NCBI GenBank assembly: GCA_036560705.1
Contig: DATBQR010000092.1
Location: 19,802 to 83,801, forward strand
DNA length: 64,000 bases
Direction: 5' to 3'
Source: RBG-16-66-20 sp036560705
GTDB lineage: Bacteria; Pseudomonadota; Gammaproteobacteria; Burkholderiales; SG8-39
Part shown: in pieces, positions 16,122-24,718 of the stretch
Layout of the letters: every line of letters starts with the position of its first letter
How positions within the stretch are numbered: position 1 is the stretch's first letter
Translations under genes and position numbers: made by a program
The notes under the pieces: generated by a model
Seen by the model: the letters and a program-made list of their open reading frames with translations, nothing else
The model's database searches: none
Told to the model about the DNA's origin: nothing

Positions 16122-17057
16122 ATGCAAAAAGGTAATCCGAAACCCCAACCCAGGCTGCCCTCCCTCGACCTGCTGAAGGGCTTCGAGGCGGCTGCCCGGC
16201 TGCTGTCCTTCACCAAGGCGGGCGAAGAGCTGCACCTCTCCCAGTCGGCGGTCAGCCGGCAGATCCAGGACCTGGAAGCCCAGCTCGGGGTGAGCCTGTT
16301 CCAGCGCCAGCACCGCGCGCTCGCCCTGACCGAGGACGGACAGGCGCTGTATGCCGCGTCGGCGCAGGTGCTGGCGACGATGCGCTCGGTCACCGACCGG
16401 CTGCGCGCCGGCCGCGGCCGCCAGACCCTGGCGGTCACCACCACGCAGTCCTTCGCCTCGCTCTGGCTGATCCCGCGGCTGGCCGGCTTCACGCGTACGC
16501 ATGCCGACCTGGATGTGCGCATCAGCGCGGAGACCCGCGTGCTGGACCTCGAGCGCGACGGCCTGGATCTGGCGATCCGGCACGGCCCTGCCGCGCTGGT
16601 CGGCGCGAACGCGGTGAAGCTGTTTGGCGAGCGCGTGTTTCCGGTCTGCAGCCCGAAGCTGCTGAAAGACCCGAAGCGGCCGCTGCGCGAGCCCGCGGAT
16701 CTGCGCCACCAGGTGCTGCTGCAATACGACGACCCGGAAGGCCGCCACCCCTGGCTGCACTGGAAGACCTGGCTGGAAATCGAGCGCCTCACCGACCTGC
16801 GGCCCGCCGGCAGCCTGGTGTTCTCCGGCTACGAGCAGATCATCCCGGCGGCGATTGCCGGCCACGGCGTGGCGCTGGGCAGGAGCCCGCTGGTGCGCGA
16901 GGCGATGTCCTCGGGTGAACTGGTGGCGCCGTTCAAGCGCAGCGCCGACCCCGCGCGCGCCTACTTTGCCATCGTGTCGAAGAATTCCGCAGGCCGGCCG
17001 GAAGTGACCGATTTCGTCGACTGGCTGAAGGAAGAAGCGAAGAAGGAACCGCGTTAG
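16122..17057 (+). CDS. LysR family transcriptional regulator (GcvA-like)
   Basis: A 311-residue DNA-binding regulator. The N-terminal winged helix-turn-helix covers residues ~8-65 (FTKAGEELHLSQSAVSRQI), followed by the helix linker and a periplasmic-binding-protein-like effector domain from ~95. Best resemblance is to the GcvA group. It is divergent from the 56-residue/DUF2917/tautomerase gene run, the likely target. The start ATG at 16122 fits the family, where the HTH begins within the first 15 residues. The effector is unknown. Confidence 0.88.
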   Translation: MQKGNPKPQPRLPSLDLLKGFEAAARLLSFTKAGEELHLSQSAVSRQIQDLEAQLGVSLFQRQHRALALTEDGQALYAASAQVLATMRSVTDRLRAGRGRQTLAVTTTQSFASLWLIPRLAGFTRTHADLDVRISAETRVLDLERDGLDLAIRHGPAALVGANAVKLFGERVFPVCSPKLLKDPKRPLREPADLRHQVLLQYDDPEGRHPWLHWKTWLEIERLTDLRPAGSLVFSGYEQIIPAAIAGHGVALGRSPLVREAMSSGELVAPFKRSADPARAYFAIVSKNSAGRPEVTDFVDWLKEEAKKEPR

Positions 17058-17083
17058 TTCCCTAATAAAGGAGGAGTTCTGTT

Positions 17084-18043
17084 GTGACCAGCCGTACCCA
17101 CGTTTTGCTCTGGACCGATTCAGCGTCCGCCTATCTCGATGCGATCAAGGCCGCCGGCCTCGCCGACCAGGTCTCGGTCGGCACGCTGCCGCGCAAGGAG
17201 AAACCCTCAGCCGAGCAGATGGCCCGGACCGAGGCGCTGATGGCCTACGGCGTTCCGGCCGGGCTGCTGCCGGCGATGCCGAAACTGCGCTGGGCCCAGG
17301 CCATGACCGCCGGCGTCGAAGGCTGGATGGCGTTGCCCGATCTTCCGGAAAATCTCACGCTCACCTGCGCGCGCGGCACCCACCGCGAATCGATGCCGGA
17401 GAACATCATCGGCGCGATTTTCTATGTCGCCAAACCCTACGCCGCGGCGGTCGAGAACCAGAAGCGCGGCAAATGGGTCCACAACGTGGCGCAGCCGCTC
17501 ACCGGGAAAACCCTCGGCATCCTCGGGCTCGGCGCCGTCGCCCAGGATGTCGCCCGCCTCGCCGCAGCGCTCGGCATGCGCGTGATCGGCACGCGGCGCC
17601 GGCCGGAATCCATGGCCAACGTTGCCGAGGTTTTTCCCGCCGAGCGCACGCCGGAGGTGCTGGCCCAATCCGACTTCCTGCTGCTGCTGTTGCCGGCGAC
17701 GCCGGAGACCGACAATTTCATCAATGCCGAGCGCCTGGGAATGATGAAACCCGGCGCCTGGCTGCTGAATTTCGGCCGCGGCCACCTCATCAAGGACGGC
17801 GACCTGATCGCCGCGGTCCAGGGACACAAGATCGCCGGCGCCATGCTCGACGTATTCCGGCAGGAGCCTCTGCCCGCCGATCATCCGTTCTGGACCACCG
17901 AGGGGATCATCGTGTTGCCCCATATCGGCGGCCCCCATCCGCAGCGCGACAAAATCGTCGCGCGCCTGTTCGCCGACAATCTGGGCCGCTTCCTGGACGG
18001 CAAGCCGCTGAAAGAAGTGGTGGACCGCAAGGCGGGATACTGA
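17084..18043 (+). CDS. D-2-hydroxyacid dehydrogenase
   Basis: A 319-residue NAD(P)-dependent dehydrogenase of the D-isomer-specific family. The nucleotide-binding motif LGLGAVAQDVARLA begins near residue 146. Catalytic Arg is in NFGRGHLI (~230), Glu in FRQEPLP (~260) and His in LPHIGG (~280). Such enzymes reduce 2-keto acids to D-2-hydroxy acids. The start is GTG at 17084, backed by GGAGGAG 8 bases upstream. It lies 18 bases before the cysteine-dioxygenase-like gene. Substrate unknown. Confidence 0.88.
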   Translation: MTSRTHVLLWTDSASAYLDAIKAAGLADQVSVGTLPRKEKPSAEQMARTEALMAYGVPAGLLPAMPKLRWAQAMTAGVEGWMALPDLPENLTLTCARGTHRESMPENIIGAIFYVAKPYAAAVENQKRGKWVHNVAQPLTGKTLGILGLGAVAQDVARLAAALGMRVIGTRRRPESMANVAEVFPAERTPEVLAQSDFLLLLLPATPETDNFINAERLGMMKPGAWLLNFGRGHLIKDGDLIAAVQGHKIAGAMLDVFRQEPLPADHPFWTTEGIIVLPHIGGPHPQRDKIVARLFADNLGRFLDGKPLKEVVDRKAGY

Positions 18044-18061
18044 CGCAAGAGGAGAAAAGCC

Positions 18062-18628
18062 ATGGATCAACAAGTCTTCGGCATCGACGAACTGGCGGCG
18101 GAACTGCGCCGCGTTCGCGACCAGGCCTCCGATGAAAAAGAGATTCTGGTCAAGGTGCGCCGGCTCGCCGCCCGCGCGGCCGCGAGCAAGCGGGCGTGGC
18201 TGAAGGACACCATGTACAAGGCCGACGCGGAACAGGGATTCGGCGTCCATGTGCTGCACGAGGAGCCGGACCATACTTTGGCGATCTTCGCCGTGAGCTG
18301 GCTTCCCGATCGCGGCACCACGCCGCACGACCACGGAACCTGGGCCGTCGTCGTCGGCATCGATGGTCCCGAGAAAAATGAGTTCTGGGAGCGGGTGGAT
18401 GACCGCAGCCGCCCCGGCTACGCGGATTTAAGGAAGACCGGAACGAAGATATTCAAGGACGACGAGGTTCTCGCCATGCCGGCGGGCACGATCCACGGCG
18501 TGTGGAATGAAACCGACCGGGTGACCGTTTCGCTTCACATCTACGGCAAGCACGTCAATTACACCGGGCGGTCCCAGTACGATCCCGAGAAGCGCACGGA
18601 AACCCCGTTCAAACTGAAACTTGCCTAG
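18062..18628 (+). CDS. cysteine dioxygenase family cupin
   Basis: A 188-residue single cupin. The metal motif reads TPHDHGTWAVVVG near residue 95, giving two His ligands in H-x-H, and PAGTIHGVWN near 145 gives the third. This three-His arrangement is that of thiol dioxygenases (cysteine or 3-mercaptopropionate dioxygenase), which oxidise thiols to sulfinates with iron and O2. Substrate choice between the two cannot be told. It is downstream of the hydroxyacid dehydrogenase and convergent with the quinone oxidoreductase gene 6 bases away. Confidence 0.82.
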   Translation: MDQQVFGIDELAAELRRVRDQASDEKEILVKVRRLAARAAASKRAWLKDTMYKADAEQGFGVHVLHEEPDHTLAIFAVSWLPDRGTTPHDHGTWAVVVGIDGPEKNEFWERVDDRSRPGYADLRKTGTKIFKDDEVLAMPAGTIHGVWNETDRVTVSLHIYGKHVNYTGRSQYDPEKRTETPFKLKLA

Positions 18629-18634
18629 GAAAGC

Positions 18635-19612
18635 CTAGACGGTCAGGACGATCTTGCCGATGTGCTGCGAGGTTTCCATGAGCCGGTGCGCCTCGCTCGC
18701 CTGCGCGAGCGGGAAGGTCTTGTAGATCTCCGGCTTTATTTTTCCCGCTTCGATGAGCGGCCATATCACTTCTTTCAGGCGGCGCGCGATGGCGCCCTTG
18801 AATTCGACCGGCCGCGGCCGCAGCGTGGAGCCGGTCATGACCAGGCGCCGGCGCATCAGTTCGCCGATGTCGAGTTCGGTCTTCTGGCCGCCGAGGAAGG
18901 CGATGAATACGAGACGCCCGTCGTCTGCGAGGCACTTCAGTTCCTTCGGCACGTAATTGCCGCCGACCATGTCGAGGATCACGTTGACGCCCTTGCCGCC
19001 GGTCGCCGCCTTGATTTCAGCGAGGAAGTCCTGCGTCTTGTAGTTGACGGCTTTCTCGGCGCCCAGTCGGACGCAGGCGGCGCACTTCTCGTCGCTGCCT
19101 GCGGTGGCGAAGACGCGGTTGCCCATCGCTGCGGCCATCTGGATAGCGGTGACGCCGATGCCGGAAGAGCCGCCCTGCACCAGCAGCGATTCGCCCGGCG
19201 CGAGCCGTCCGCGGTCGTAGACGTTCGACCAGACGGTGAAGAAGGTTTCCGGCAGCGACGCCGCCTGCGTAGCGGAGAAGCCCCTGGGCATCGGCAGCGC
19301 CTGCACCTCGGGCGCGACGCAATATTCCGCGTAGCCGCCGCCGTGCACCAGAGCGCATACCTTGTCGCCCGGTTTCCAGAGCGTGACGCCGGGACCGCAG
19401 GCCGCGACTTCTCCGGCGATTTCGAGCCCCGGCAGGTCGGATGCGTCCGGCGGCACGGGGTAGTGCCCCATGCGCTGCAGGACGTCGGGGCGGTTGACGC
19501 CCGCGGCGGCGACTTTCACGAGGATTTCGTTCGCCTTGGGCGAAGGAGTGGGGCGCTCGGCCGGAACCAGGACTTCAGGCCCGCCGGGTTTGCTGATCTC
19601 GATGCATTTCAT
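18635..19612 (-). CDS. NAD(P)H-quinone oxidoreductase, zeta-crystallin type
   Basis: A 325-residue zinc-independent medium-chain dehydrogenase. The N-terminal GroES-like domain has AAGVNRPDVLQRMG near residue 40 and GLEIAGEV; the Rossmann domain has QGGSSGIGVTAIQ near 145. The PIG3/quinone-oxidoreductase group reduces quinones with NADPH. The ATG at 19612 starts the family-conserved MKCIEI segment; the longer frame upstream is not similar. It is divergent from the lipoprotein gene at 19665 with 52 bp between them. Confidence 0.88.
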   Translation of the reverse strand: MKCIEISKPGGPEVLVPAERPTPSPKANEILVKVAAAGVNRPDVLQRMGHYPVPPDASDLPGLEIAGEVAACGPGVTLWKPGDKVCALVHGGGYAEYCVAPEVQALPMPRGFSATQAASLPETFFTVWSNVYDRGRLAPGESLLVQGGSSGIGVTAIQMAAAMGNRVFATAGSDEKCAACVRLGAEKAVNYKTQDFLAEIKAATGGKGVNVILDMVGGNYVPKELKCLADDGRLVFIAFLGGQKTELDIGELMRRRLVMTGSTLRPRPVEFKGAIARRLKEVIWPLIEAGKIKPEIYKTFPLAQASEAHRLMETSQHIGKIVLTV

Positions 19613-19664
19613 GGGGCACGGATCATAGCAAAGCAGCGTAGCATGGCTAGAGGGGGATAACGAT

Positions 19665-20123
19665 ATGCGGACCGTTTTGCTTGCGGCAATGCTGGCGCTC
19701 GCCGGCTGCCAGACCATGCCGTCGTCGAACGACGCGAAGGCGGAAATCCTCGCCGCATCGCGGGCTTGGGCCGAGGCCTTCAACAGCTGCGACGTCGCGC
19801 GCATCGCCGCGCTCTACGACCGGGAGGCCGTTTTCTGGGGCACGACGGGCCAGACGATCTTGAGCACCCCGGAGGCCGTGCAGAAGTACTTCAGCACCGT
19901 TTGCGGCGCGCCCGTCAGGCCAAAAGTCGAGTTCGGCGAGCAGCTGGTGCGGGTGCACGGCGATATCGCACTTAATTCGGGTTCTTACACATTTATCGGC
20001 CCGAAAGGCGGTCAGTTTCCGGCGCGCTTCAGCTTTGCCTATCGCCGCGTCGACGGGCACTGGCTGATCGTCGACTTCCACTCCTCGCTCAGGCCGGCGC
20101 CGCCAAAACCCGCAGGCGGCTAG
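19665..20123 (+). CDS. lipoprotein with SnoaL/NTF2-like domain
   Basis: A 152-residue protein with a lipoprotein signal: hydrophobic MRTVLLAAMLALAGC, lipobox LAGC with Cys15. The mature part is an NTF2-like cone fold of the SgcJ/DUF4440 type (AASRAWAEAFNSCDVARIAALY, then GHWLIVDFHSS). Such domains bind small ligands or act as accessory subunits; no catalytic claim is possible. Its last 35 bases overlap, convergently, the 3' end of the threonine dehydratase-like gene. Confidence 0.78.
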   Translation: MRTVLLAAMLALAGCQTMPSSNDAKAEILAASRAWAEAFNSCDVARIAALYDREAVFWGTTGQTILSTPEAVQKYFSTVCGAPVRPKVEFGEQLVRVHGDIALNSGSYTFIGPKGGQFPARFSFAYRRVDGHWLIVDFHSSLRPAPPKPAGG

Positions 20124-21069
20124 CGGCCCATTTCAGGTCGACATTGCCGCCGGAGAGCACGATGCCGACCCGCTTGCCCTTCGCGTCGATCTTTTCCTCC
20201 AGTAACGCGCAGGCGGCGAGCGTGCCGGTGGGCTCGACGACGATTTTCATGCGCTCCCAAAGATAGAACATCGATTTCAGCAGTTCGGCGTCGGTGACGG
20301 TGAGCATGTCGTCGACGTATTTCATGACCAGCGGATAGGTGACTTTCCCCAGCGAAGGCGTGCGCGCGCCGTCTGCGATGGTGTCCGGATTCCTCACCGT
20401 CTGCAGCGTCTTCGTTTTGAACGAGCGCGTCGCGTCATCGCCGGCGGCGGGCTCGACGCCGATGACGCGGCATTTCGGATTCAGGTGCCTGGCCGCGACG
20501 GCGCAACCCGAGAGCAGGCCGCCGCCGCCGCAGGGCACCAGCAGCAGGTCGAGCGGGCCGGCGTCTTCGATCAGTTCCTTTGCCGCGGTGCCTTGGCCGG
20601 CGACGATGTGCGGATGATCGTACGGGGGGATCAGCGTAAGACCGCGTTTGGACGAGATCTCGCGCGCGAGTTGCTCCCGGTCCTGATTTTTTTCGTAGAC
20701 AACGACTTCAGCGCCGTAGCCTTTGGTCGCCTCCAGTTTCACCCTGGGTGCGTCCACGGGCATCACGATGACGCGCGGTATGCCGAGCAGCTTTCCGGCG
20801 AGCGCGACCGCCTGCGCGTGATTGCCCGACGAGAAGGCCACCACCCCGCGTTTCTTCTCGCCGGGCGAGAGCTGCGACAGCGCGTTGTAGGCGCCGCGGA
20901 TCTTGAAGGCGCCCATGCGTTGCAGGTTCTCGGGCTTGAAGAAGACCTGCGCGCCGGTGAGCGCGTTTACCGTCGCCGAACTGAGCACCGGCGTGCGGTG
21001 GACGTGGTCACGGATGCGTTCGTGTGCGCGCGCGACGTCGCCGAACGTTACTTCCGCATCTACTTCCAT
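20089..21069 (-). CDS. threonine/serine dehydratase-like PLP enzyme
   Basis: A 326-residue fold-type II PLP enzyme. The Schiff-base lysine is in FKIRGAYN near residue 55; the phosphate-binding loop is PCGGGGLLSG near 175; SSGNHAQ binds the substrate carboxylate. There is no C-terminal ACT regulatory domain, so it is the short catabolic or racemase-like type (threonine dehydratase, serine racemase or hydroxyaspartate dehydratase). The start at ATG 21069 gives a 10-base overlap with the end of the haloalkane dehalogenase gene, indicating one transcript. Confidence 0.85.
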   Translation of the reverse strand: MEVDAEVTFGDVARAHERIRDHVHRTPVLSSATVNALTGAQVFFKPENLQRMGAFKIRGAYNALSQLSPGEKKRGVVAFSSGNHAQAVALAGKLLGIPRVIVMPVDAPRVKLEATKGYGAEVVVYEKNQDREQLAREISSKRGLTLIPPYDHPHIVAGQGTAAKELIEDAGPLDLLLVPCGGGGLLSGCAVAARHLNPKCRVIGVEPAAGDDATRSFKTKTLQTVRNPDTIADGARTPSLGKVTYPLVMKYVDDMLTVTDAELLKSMFYLWERMKIVVEPTGTLAACALLEEKIDAKGKRVGIVLSGGNVDLKWAASRLRVLAAPA

Positions 21070-21926
21070 TGCTTCAAGGCCTCCCGCGCGACATCTTCTC
21101 CCCACTCCTGCAGGAAATGCCCGCCCTCCGCGTGGACGTAGGGTTCCGGGCAGTGGCGAATGAATTTGCGCAATTCGTTCATCACCGGGGGCCCGAGTAC
21201 CGGGTCCCTGGCGCCGATCGCCATGAAGGATTCTCCCTTCCAGCCGTTCTGCCACCAGTCGCGCGCCATGCGCGACAGCGCGGCGCCGGGCGCGTCGGGC
21301 CGGTCGGGGACCAGTTGCGGGAAGCGCCGTACCCCTGCTTTCGATGCGGCATCCGGATAGGGCGCTTCATAAGCGGCGGCCTCGGCGGCGCTCAGGTGCG
21401 GGCAGGCACGTCCGAGAAGCTTGCCGCAGTCCATGCTCGGCGTTTTGGCCACGTAGTTGCGCCAAGCGACAAAGCCTTCGCTCAAGGGAACGTCGCCGGT
21501 GCCGAGCGCGGTGTTCATGATCAGCAGCCGCTCGAAACGCGCGGGCATTTCCATCGGCACGGTGAGGCCGAGCAGCCCGCCCCAGTCCTGGACGGCCAGG
21601 GTGACGCCGTTCAGGTTCAATTTATCGATGAGATCGAGCAAAAATTGCCGGTGCATGTCGAAAGTGTAGAAATCGTCTTCCAGCGGCTTGTCGGAGCGGC
21701 CGAAGCCGATGAAGTCCGGCGCCACCACGCGGTAGCCCGCGGCGAGGAAGGGCGGGATCATCTTCCGGTAGAGGTAGCTCCACGTCGGTTCGCCGTGAAG
21801 GCAAAGCAGTGTGCGCGGCCCACTGCCCTCGTCGACGTAATGGACCCGCAGGCCGCGCCATTCCAGGTAGTGCGGCGCGCAGGGGAAACCGGGGAGGTTT
21901 GCAAATCGTTCGTCAGGGGTGCGCAT
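21060..21926 (-). CDS. haloalkane dehalogenase
   Basis: A 288-residue alpha/beta hydrolase of haloalkane dehalogenase subfamily I (DhlA-like). The oxyanion motif is HGEPTWSYLYRK near residue 45. The nucleophile is Asp114 in VQDWGG rather than Ser, with the halide-stabilising Trp next to it. A probable acid lies in GARDPVLG and the catalytic His in GGHFLQEWGEDVA. These residues support hydrolytic C-halogen cleavage; whether natural substrates are halogenated is unknown. Start ATG 21926 is 21 bp from the divergent enoyl-CoA hydratase gene. Confidence 0.87.
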   Translation of the reverse strand: MRTPDERFANLPGFPCAPHYLEWRGLRVHYVDEGSGPRTLLCLHGEPTWSYLYRKMIPPFLAAGYRVVAPDFIGFGRSDKPLEDDFYTFDMHRQFLLDLIDKLNLNGVTLAVQDWGGLLGLTVPMEMPARFERLLIMNTALGTGDVPLSEGFVAWRNYVAKTPSMDCGKLLGRACPHLSAAEAAAYEAPYPDAASKAGVRRFPQLVPDRPDAPGAALSRMARDWWQNGWKGESFMAIGARDPVLGPPVMNELRKFIRHCPEPYVHAEGGHFLQEWGEDVAREALKQWK

Positions 21927-21947
21927 CAGCGGATTGTAGAATGAGGC

Positions 21948-22754
21948 ATGGACTACTCCGGGTACAAGGATCTGAAGATACGCCGGCTCGAGCCCGGCAT
22001 CCTCGAAATCGCCATGGGCGAGGAGGGCAAGCTGTCCACGGCAACCGCGCGGCTGCACAAGGAGCTGGCCGACGTCTGGCTGGACGTGGACCGCGACCCG
22101 GAGACGCGCGTCGTCATCCTGCGCGGCGTGGGCAAGGGTTTTTCGGCCGGCGGCGACCTGGCGATGGTCGAGCAGATCACGCAGGATTTCGAGGCGCGCG
22201 TGCGTGTCTGGCGCGAGGCGAGGGATCTCGTCTACAACATCATCAACTGCTCCAAGATGATCGTCTCGGCGATGCACGGACCCGCGGTGGGGGCAGGGCT
22301 CGTTGCCGGCCTGTTGGCGGATATTTCGATCGCGGCAAAAAATGCCCGCATCATCGACGGCCATACGCGGCTGGGCGTCGCCGCGGGCGACCACGCGGCG
22401 ATCGTCTGGCCGCTGCTCTGCGGCATGGCGAAGGCGAAGTACTACCTGCTGCTCTGCGAGCAGGTCTCGGGCGAGGAGGCGGAGCGGATCGGCCTCGTGT
22501 CGCTGTGCTGCGAGGAAGCCGAACTGCAGGCGAAGGCGCTGGAAGTCGCGCGCAAGCTCGCGACGGGCGCGCAAACGGCCTTGCGCTGGACCAAGCACAG
22601 CCTGAACAACTGGCTGCGCATGGCCGGGCCGGGCTTCGATGCCTCCCTGGCCTACGAGATGCTTGGCTTCACCGGTCCGGAGGCGAAGGAGGGAATTGCT
22701 TCGCTGCGGGAGAAAAGAAAACCTTCCTTTCCGCCGCCGCCGGAGGCTTTCTAA
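21948..22754 (+). CDS. enoyl-CoA hydratase/isomerase family protein
   Basis: A 268-residue crotonase-fold protein. The CoA oxyanion segment GKGFSAGGDLAMVEQ is near residue 62, and the second segment HGPAVGAGLVAGLLADISIAA near 108. The two classical hydratase glutamates are not both evident, so an isomerase or other crotonase reaction is possible. It is divergent from the dehalogenase/dehydratase pair and convergent with the small gene ending at 22765. Confidence 0.83.
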   Translation: MDYSGYKDLKIRRLEPGILEIAMGEEGKLSTATARLHKELADVWLDVDRDPETRVVILRGVGKGFSAGGDLAMVEQITQDFEARVRVWREARDLVYNIINCSKMIVSAMHGPAVGAGLVAGLLADISIAAKNARIIDGHTRLGVAAGDHAAIVWPLLCGMAKAKYYLLLCEQVSGEEAERIGLVSLCCEEAELQAKALEVARKLATGAQTALRWTKHSLNNWLRMAGPGFDASLAYEMLGFTGPEAKEGIASLREKRKPSFPPPPEAF

Positions 22755-22764
22755 GCCGCGGCTT

Positions 22765-23133
22765 TTACGTTCCGCCTGCCGGCGGGGCGCTGAAATCCAG
22801 GGCGTCGCCGCCGCCTGGTGCGGAGGCCGCAGCCGCCTGGTCCTTGGTCGCGGGCACGGAAGCCGTGCCGTTGATCAGCCGCTCCAGGTCGCGCGCGATG
22901 ACCGCAGGATCGGGCGGGAGTCGCCCCATGCTGTTCAGGCACACGCGCACCGGCAGGTCCACCAGCGTGGGTTCGGGGTGATCGCGCATGTGCGCGGCGT
23001 TCTGCAGCGCCGGGACGATGCGGCCGCTGCGCACGCCGGCCAGTTCGTTTTCGAGCCCCTGGACGATCGCGGCCTGGGCGCGGCCGATGCCGGCGAGCAG
23101 TTCGGCAAGCTGGAGAGCGGAGATTTGCAGCAT
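22765..23133 (-). CDS. hypothetical protein, 122 residues
   Basis: Not recognised. A soluble protein with a leucine-rich helical N-terminus (MLQISALQLAELLAGIGRAQ) and a disordered Ala/Gly/Pro-rich C-terminus (AAAASAPGGGDALDF). A good Shine-Dalgarno-like AGGGGG lies 8 bases upstream of ATG 23133. Its CAT start overlaps the ATG of the opposite-strand DUF1499 gene in a shared CATG. Function unknown. Confidence 0.6.
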   Translation of the reverse strand: MLQISALQLAELLAGIGRAQAAIVQGLENELAGVRSGRIVPALQNAAHMRDHPEPTLVDLPVRVCLNSMGRLPPDPAVIARDLERLINGTASVPATKDQAAAASAPGGGDALDFSAPPAGGT

Positions 23134-23575
23134 GAAGCCCCCTGTCGAGAGAAAGCGCGCCGATGTTAACATCGGCGCCGTGTTTTCCTGGAAACGTCCC
23201 GGCAATCTCGGCGCAAAGGACGGCCGCCTCGCGCCGCCCAAGCGCACGCCGAACAGCGTCTCCAGCCAGGCCGATCCCGCCGACACCGGGCACTACGTTG
23301 CGCCGGTTATTTTCAAGGGCGACGTGCGCGCGGCGCTGGCGGCGGTGCGCAAGGCCGTCGAGCGCACGCAGGGCTCGACGATCATCCGGGAGGAGGGCAA
23401 TTACCTCTATGCCGAGTTCCGCACGCGGATCATGCGCTTCGTGGACGACGTCGAATTCGTCTTCGACGAGAAGGCGGGTTTGATCCACGTGCGTTCGGCC
23501 TCGCGCCTGGGCCGGAAGGACTTCGGCGTCAACCGGGCGCGCGTCGAGGCGCTGCGCCCGCTGATCGCCGGCTAG
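23132..23575 (+). CDS. DUF1499 domain protein
   Basis: A 147-residue protein with the DUF1499 core: RTPNSVSSQADP near residue 40, then EGNYLYAEFRTRIMRFVDDVEF and VRSASRLGRKDFGVNRARVE. The family is widespread and of unknown function, sometimes membrane-associated; here there is no clear signal peptide. ATG 23132 overlaps head-to-head with the opposite gene; GTG at 23180 is an alternative start that would avoid the overlap. Its stop overlaps the stop of the HD-domain gene by 4 bases. Confidence 0.8.
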   Translation: MKPPVERKRADVNIGAVFSWKRPGNLGAKDGRLAPPKRTPNSVSSQADPADTGHYVAPVIFKGDVRAALAAVRKAVERTQGSTIIREEGNYLYAEFRTRIMRFVDDVEFVFDEKAGLIHVRSASRLGRKDFGVNRARVEALRPLIAG

Positions 23576-24552
23576 CGGATCACCAGGCTCTTGGGGTAGG
23601 GCTCGACGCCTTTTTTCAGCGTCGACGGCGGCGTCCTGCGCAGCATGCCGGCGTTCGGCGCATCGCCGACCGCCTGGGCGTAGCGCACGTTTTTCTGCAT
23701 CTCCTCGAGGTACAGGTTCTGCCCCTTGAAGTGGCGCCCGGCGTATTCGTAGGCCCGCGCCAACTGCAGGTCGAGCCGCTTGGCCGCGTTCATGTAGAAG
23801 CCGGGCGTCTTGCGCACCAGGTCGTCGCCCGAAGTGAACAGGACCTGCGTACGGCCGCCCGGGAGCTTCTTTTGCGCGAGGCCGCCCAGCACGAATTCCG
23901 GGTAGAGCCGGTCGCGGCATTTCTCCAGGTAGCAGCGGTCGGCCATCTGCGCGATGATGTCCGCGGTGCCGAGCATGTGGCCGACGCGGCGCAGCAGCGT
24001 GTCGTTCAGCGCGATCGACTCCGCCGGGCGTTCGTAGCCGGTGTAGTGGACCAGGATCGAGCCGGCCTTCGCGTAGCGCTTGAGCCCGATCCGCGGCAGG
24101 TAGCCGTGCAGGTGCCTGGATCCGCGCGTCACATGAGTGAGCGTGTATTCGGCCCCGTAGCGGTGGCGCCGGTCGCTGCGTTTGCGCAGGTAGCCGAAAT
24201 CATGGAACAGCGCGATGATCACCCCGAGGGCGAAGCACTCGGCTGGCAGCGGCGGCGAGTCGCCGACGCGCGAGCGCGTCACCTCGCGGCTGCGCTCGTA
24301 GCCGTCCATCAGGCGCGCCATGGCCAGCGTCACGTCGAGAATGTGCTGCACGTCGTGGTACTCGGTGTCGCAGGGCTGGTATTCGGGATGCTCGCCGACG
24401 TACAGGCGGCCGATGTCGGCGAAGGCGCGCTCGATCGATTCGGACGGGGTACCGTTATAGAGGCCGTGGTACAGGCGCGTCACTTCCGCCGACACCTGCT
24501 TCAGGTCGGTGGTGCGAATCCTGTTGGTGACGTCGTGATCGTTGCGACGCAT
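23572..24552 (-). CDS. HD-domain phosphohydrolase-like protein
   Basis: A 326-residue protein with an HD-type metal-binding core: TEYHDVQHILDVT near residue 88 provides the first His, and IALFHDFGYLR near 138 the HD pair; a later HYTGYE may add a ligand. The C-terminal ~100 residues (YLEEMQKNVRYAQA) show no known domain. HD proteins cleave phosphomonoesters or phosphodiesters of nucleotides. A perfect TATAAT lies upstream. ATG 24552 is chosen since upstream in-frame sequence belongs to antisense of the YdcH-like gene. Confidence 0.75.
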   Translation of the reverse strand: MRRNDHDVTNRIRTTDLKQVSAEVTRLYHGLYNGTPSESIERAFADIGRLYVGEHPEYQPCDTEYHDVQHILDVTLAMARLMDGYERSREVTRSRVGDSPPLPAECFALGVIIALFHDFGYLRKRSDRRHRYGAEYTLTHVTRGSRHLHGYLPRIGLKRYAKAGSILVHYTGYERPAESIALNDTLLRRVGHMLGTADIIAQMADRCYLEKCRDRLYPEFVLGGLAQKKLPGGRTQVLFTSGDDLVRKTPGFYMNAAKRLDLQLARAYEYAGRHFKGQNLYLEEMQKNVRYAQAVGDAPNAGMLRRTPPSTLKKGVEPYPKSLVIR

Positions 24553-24586
24553 CGCGCGTGACGCCGTTCCCTTCCCCTTGGCAAGT

Positions 24587-24592
24587 ATTATA
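24587..24592 (-). promoter_or_regulatory. -10 element of the HD-domain gene
   Basis: A perfect TATAAT in minus-strand sense, 35 bases before ATG 24552, in the gap between divergent genes. No convincing -35 is seen at 16-18 bp upstream, so the promoter is provisional. Confidence 0.4.
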
Positions 24593-24718
24593 GGATGCGC
24601 GAAGACCCTCCGGCGGGCGATGACGTATGTCACACCGGCGGGCGGCCGCCTGCGGCAAGAAGTTGTCAGGAAGCGGAAGTAGTTCCCGGAAGGAACGGCG
24701 CACCGAGGAGGGGAGGCG

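Noticed and set aside
22865..23131. Longer reading of the DUF1499 frame starting at 22988
   Set aside because: The extra residues are antisense of the 122-residue gene and unlike the family.
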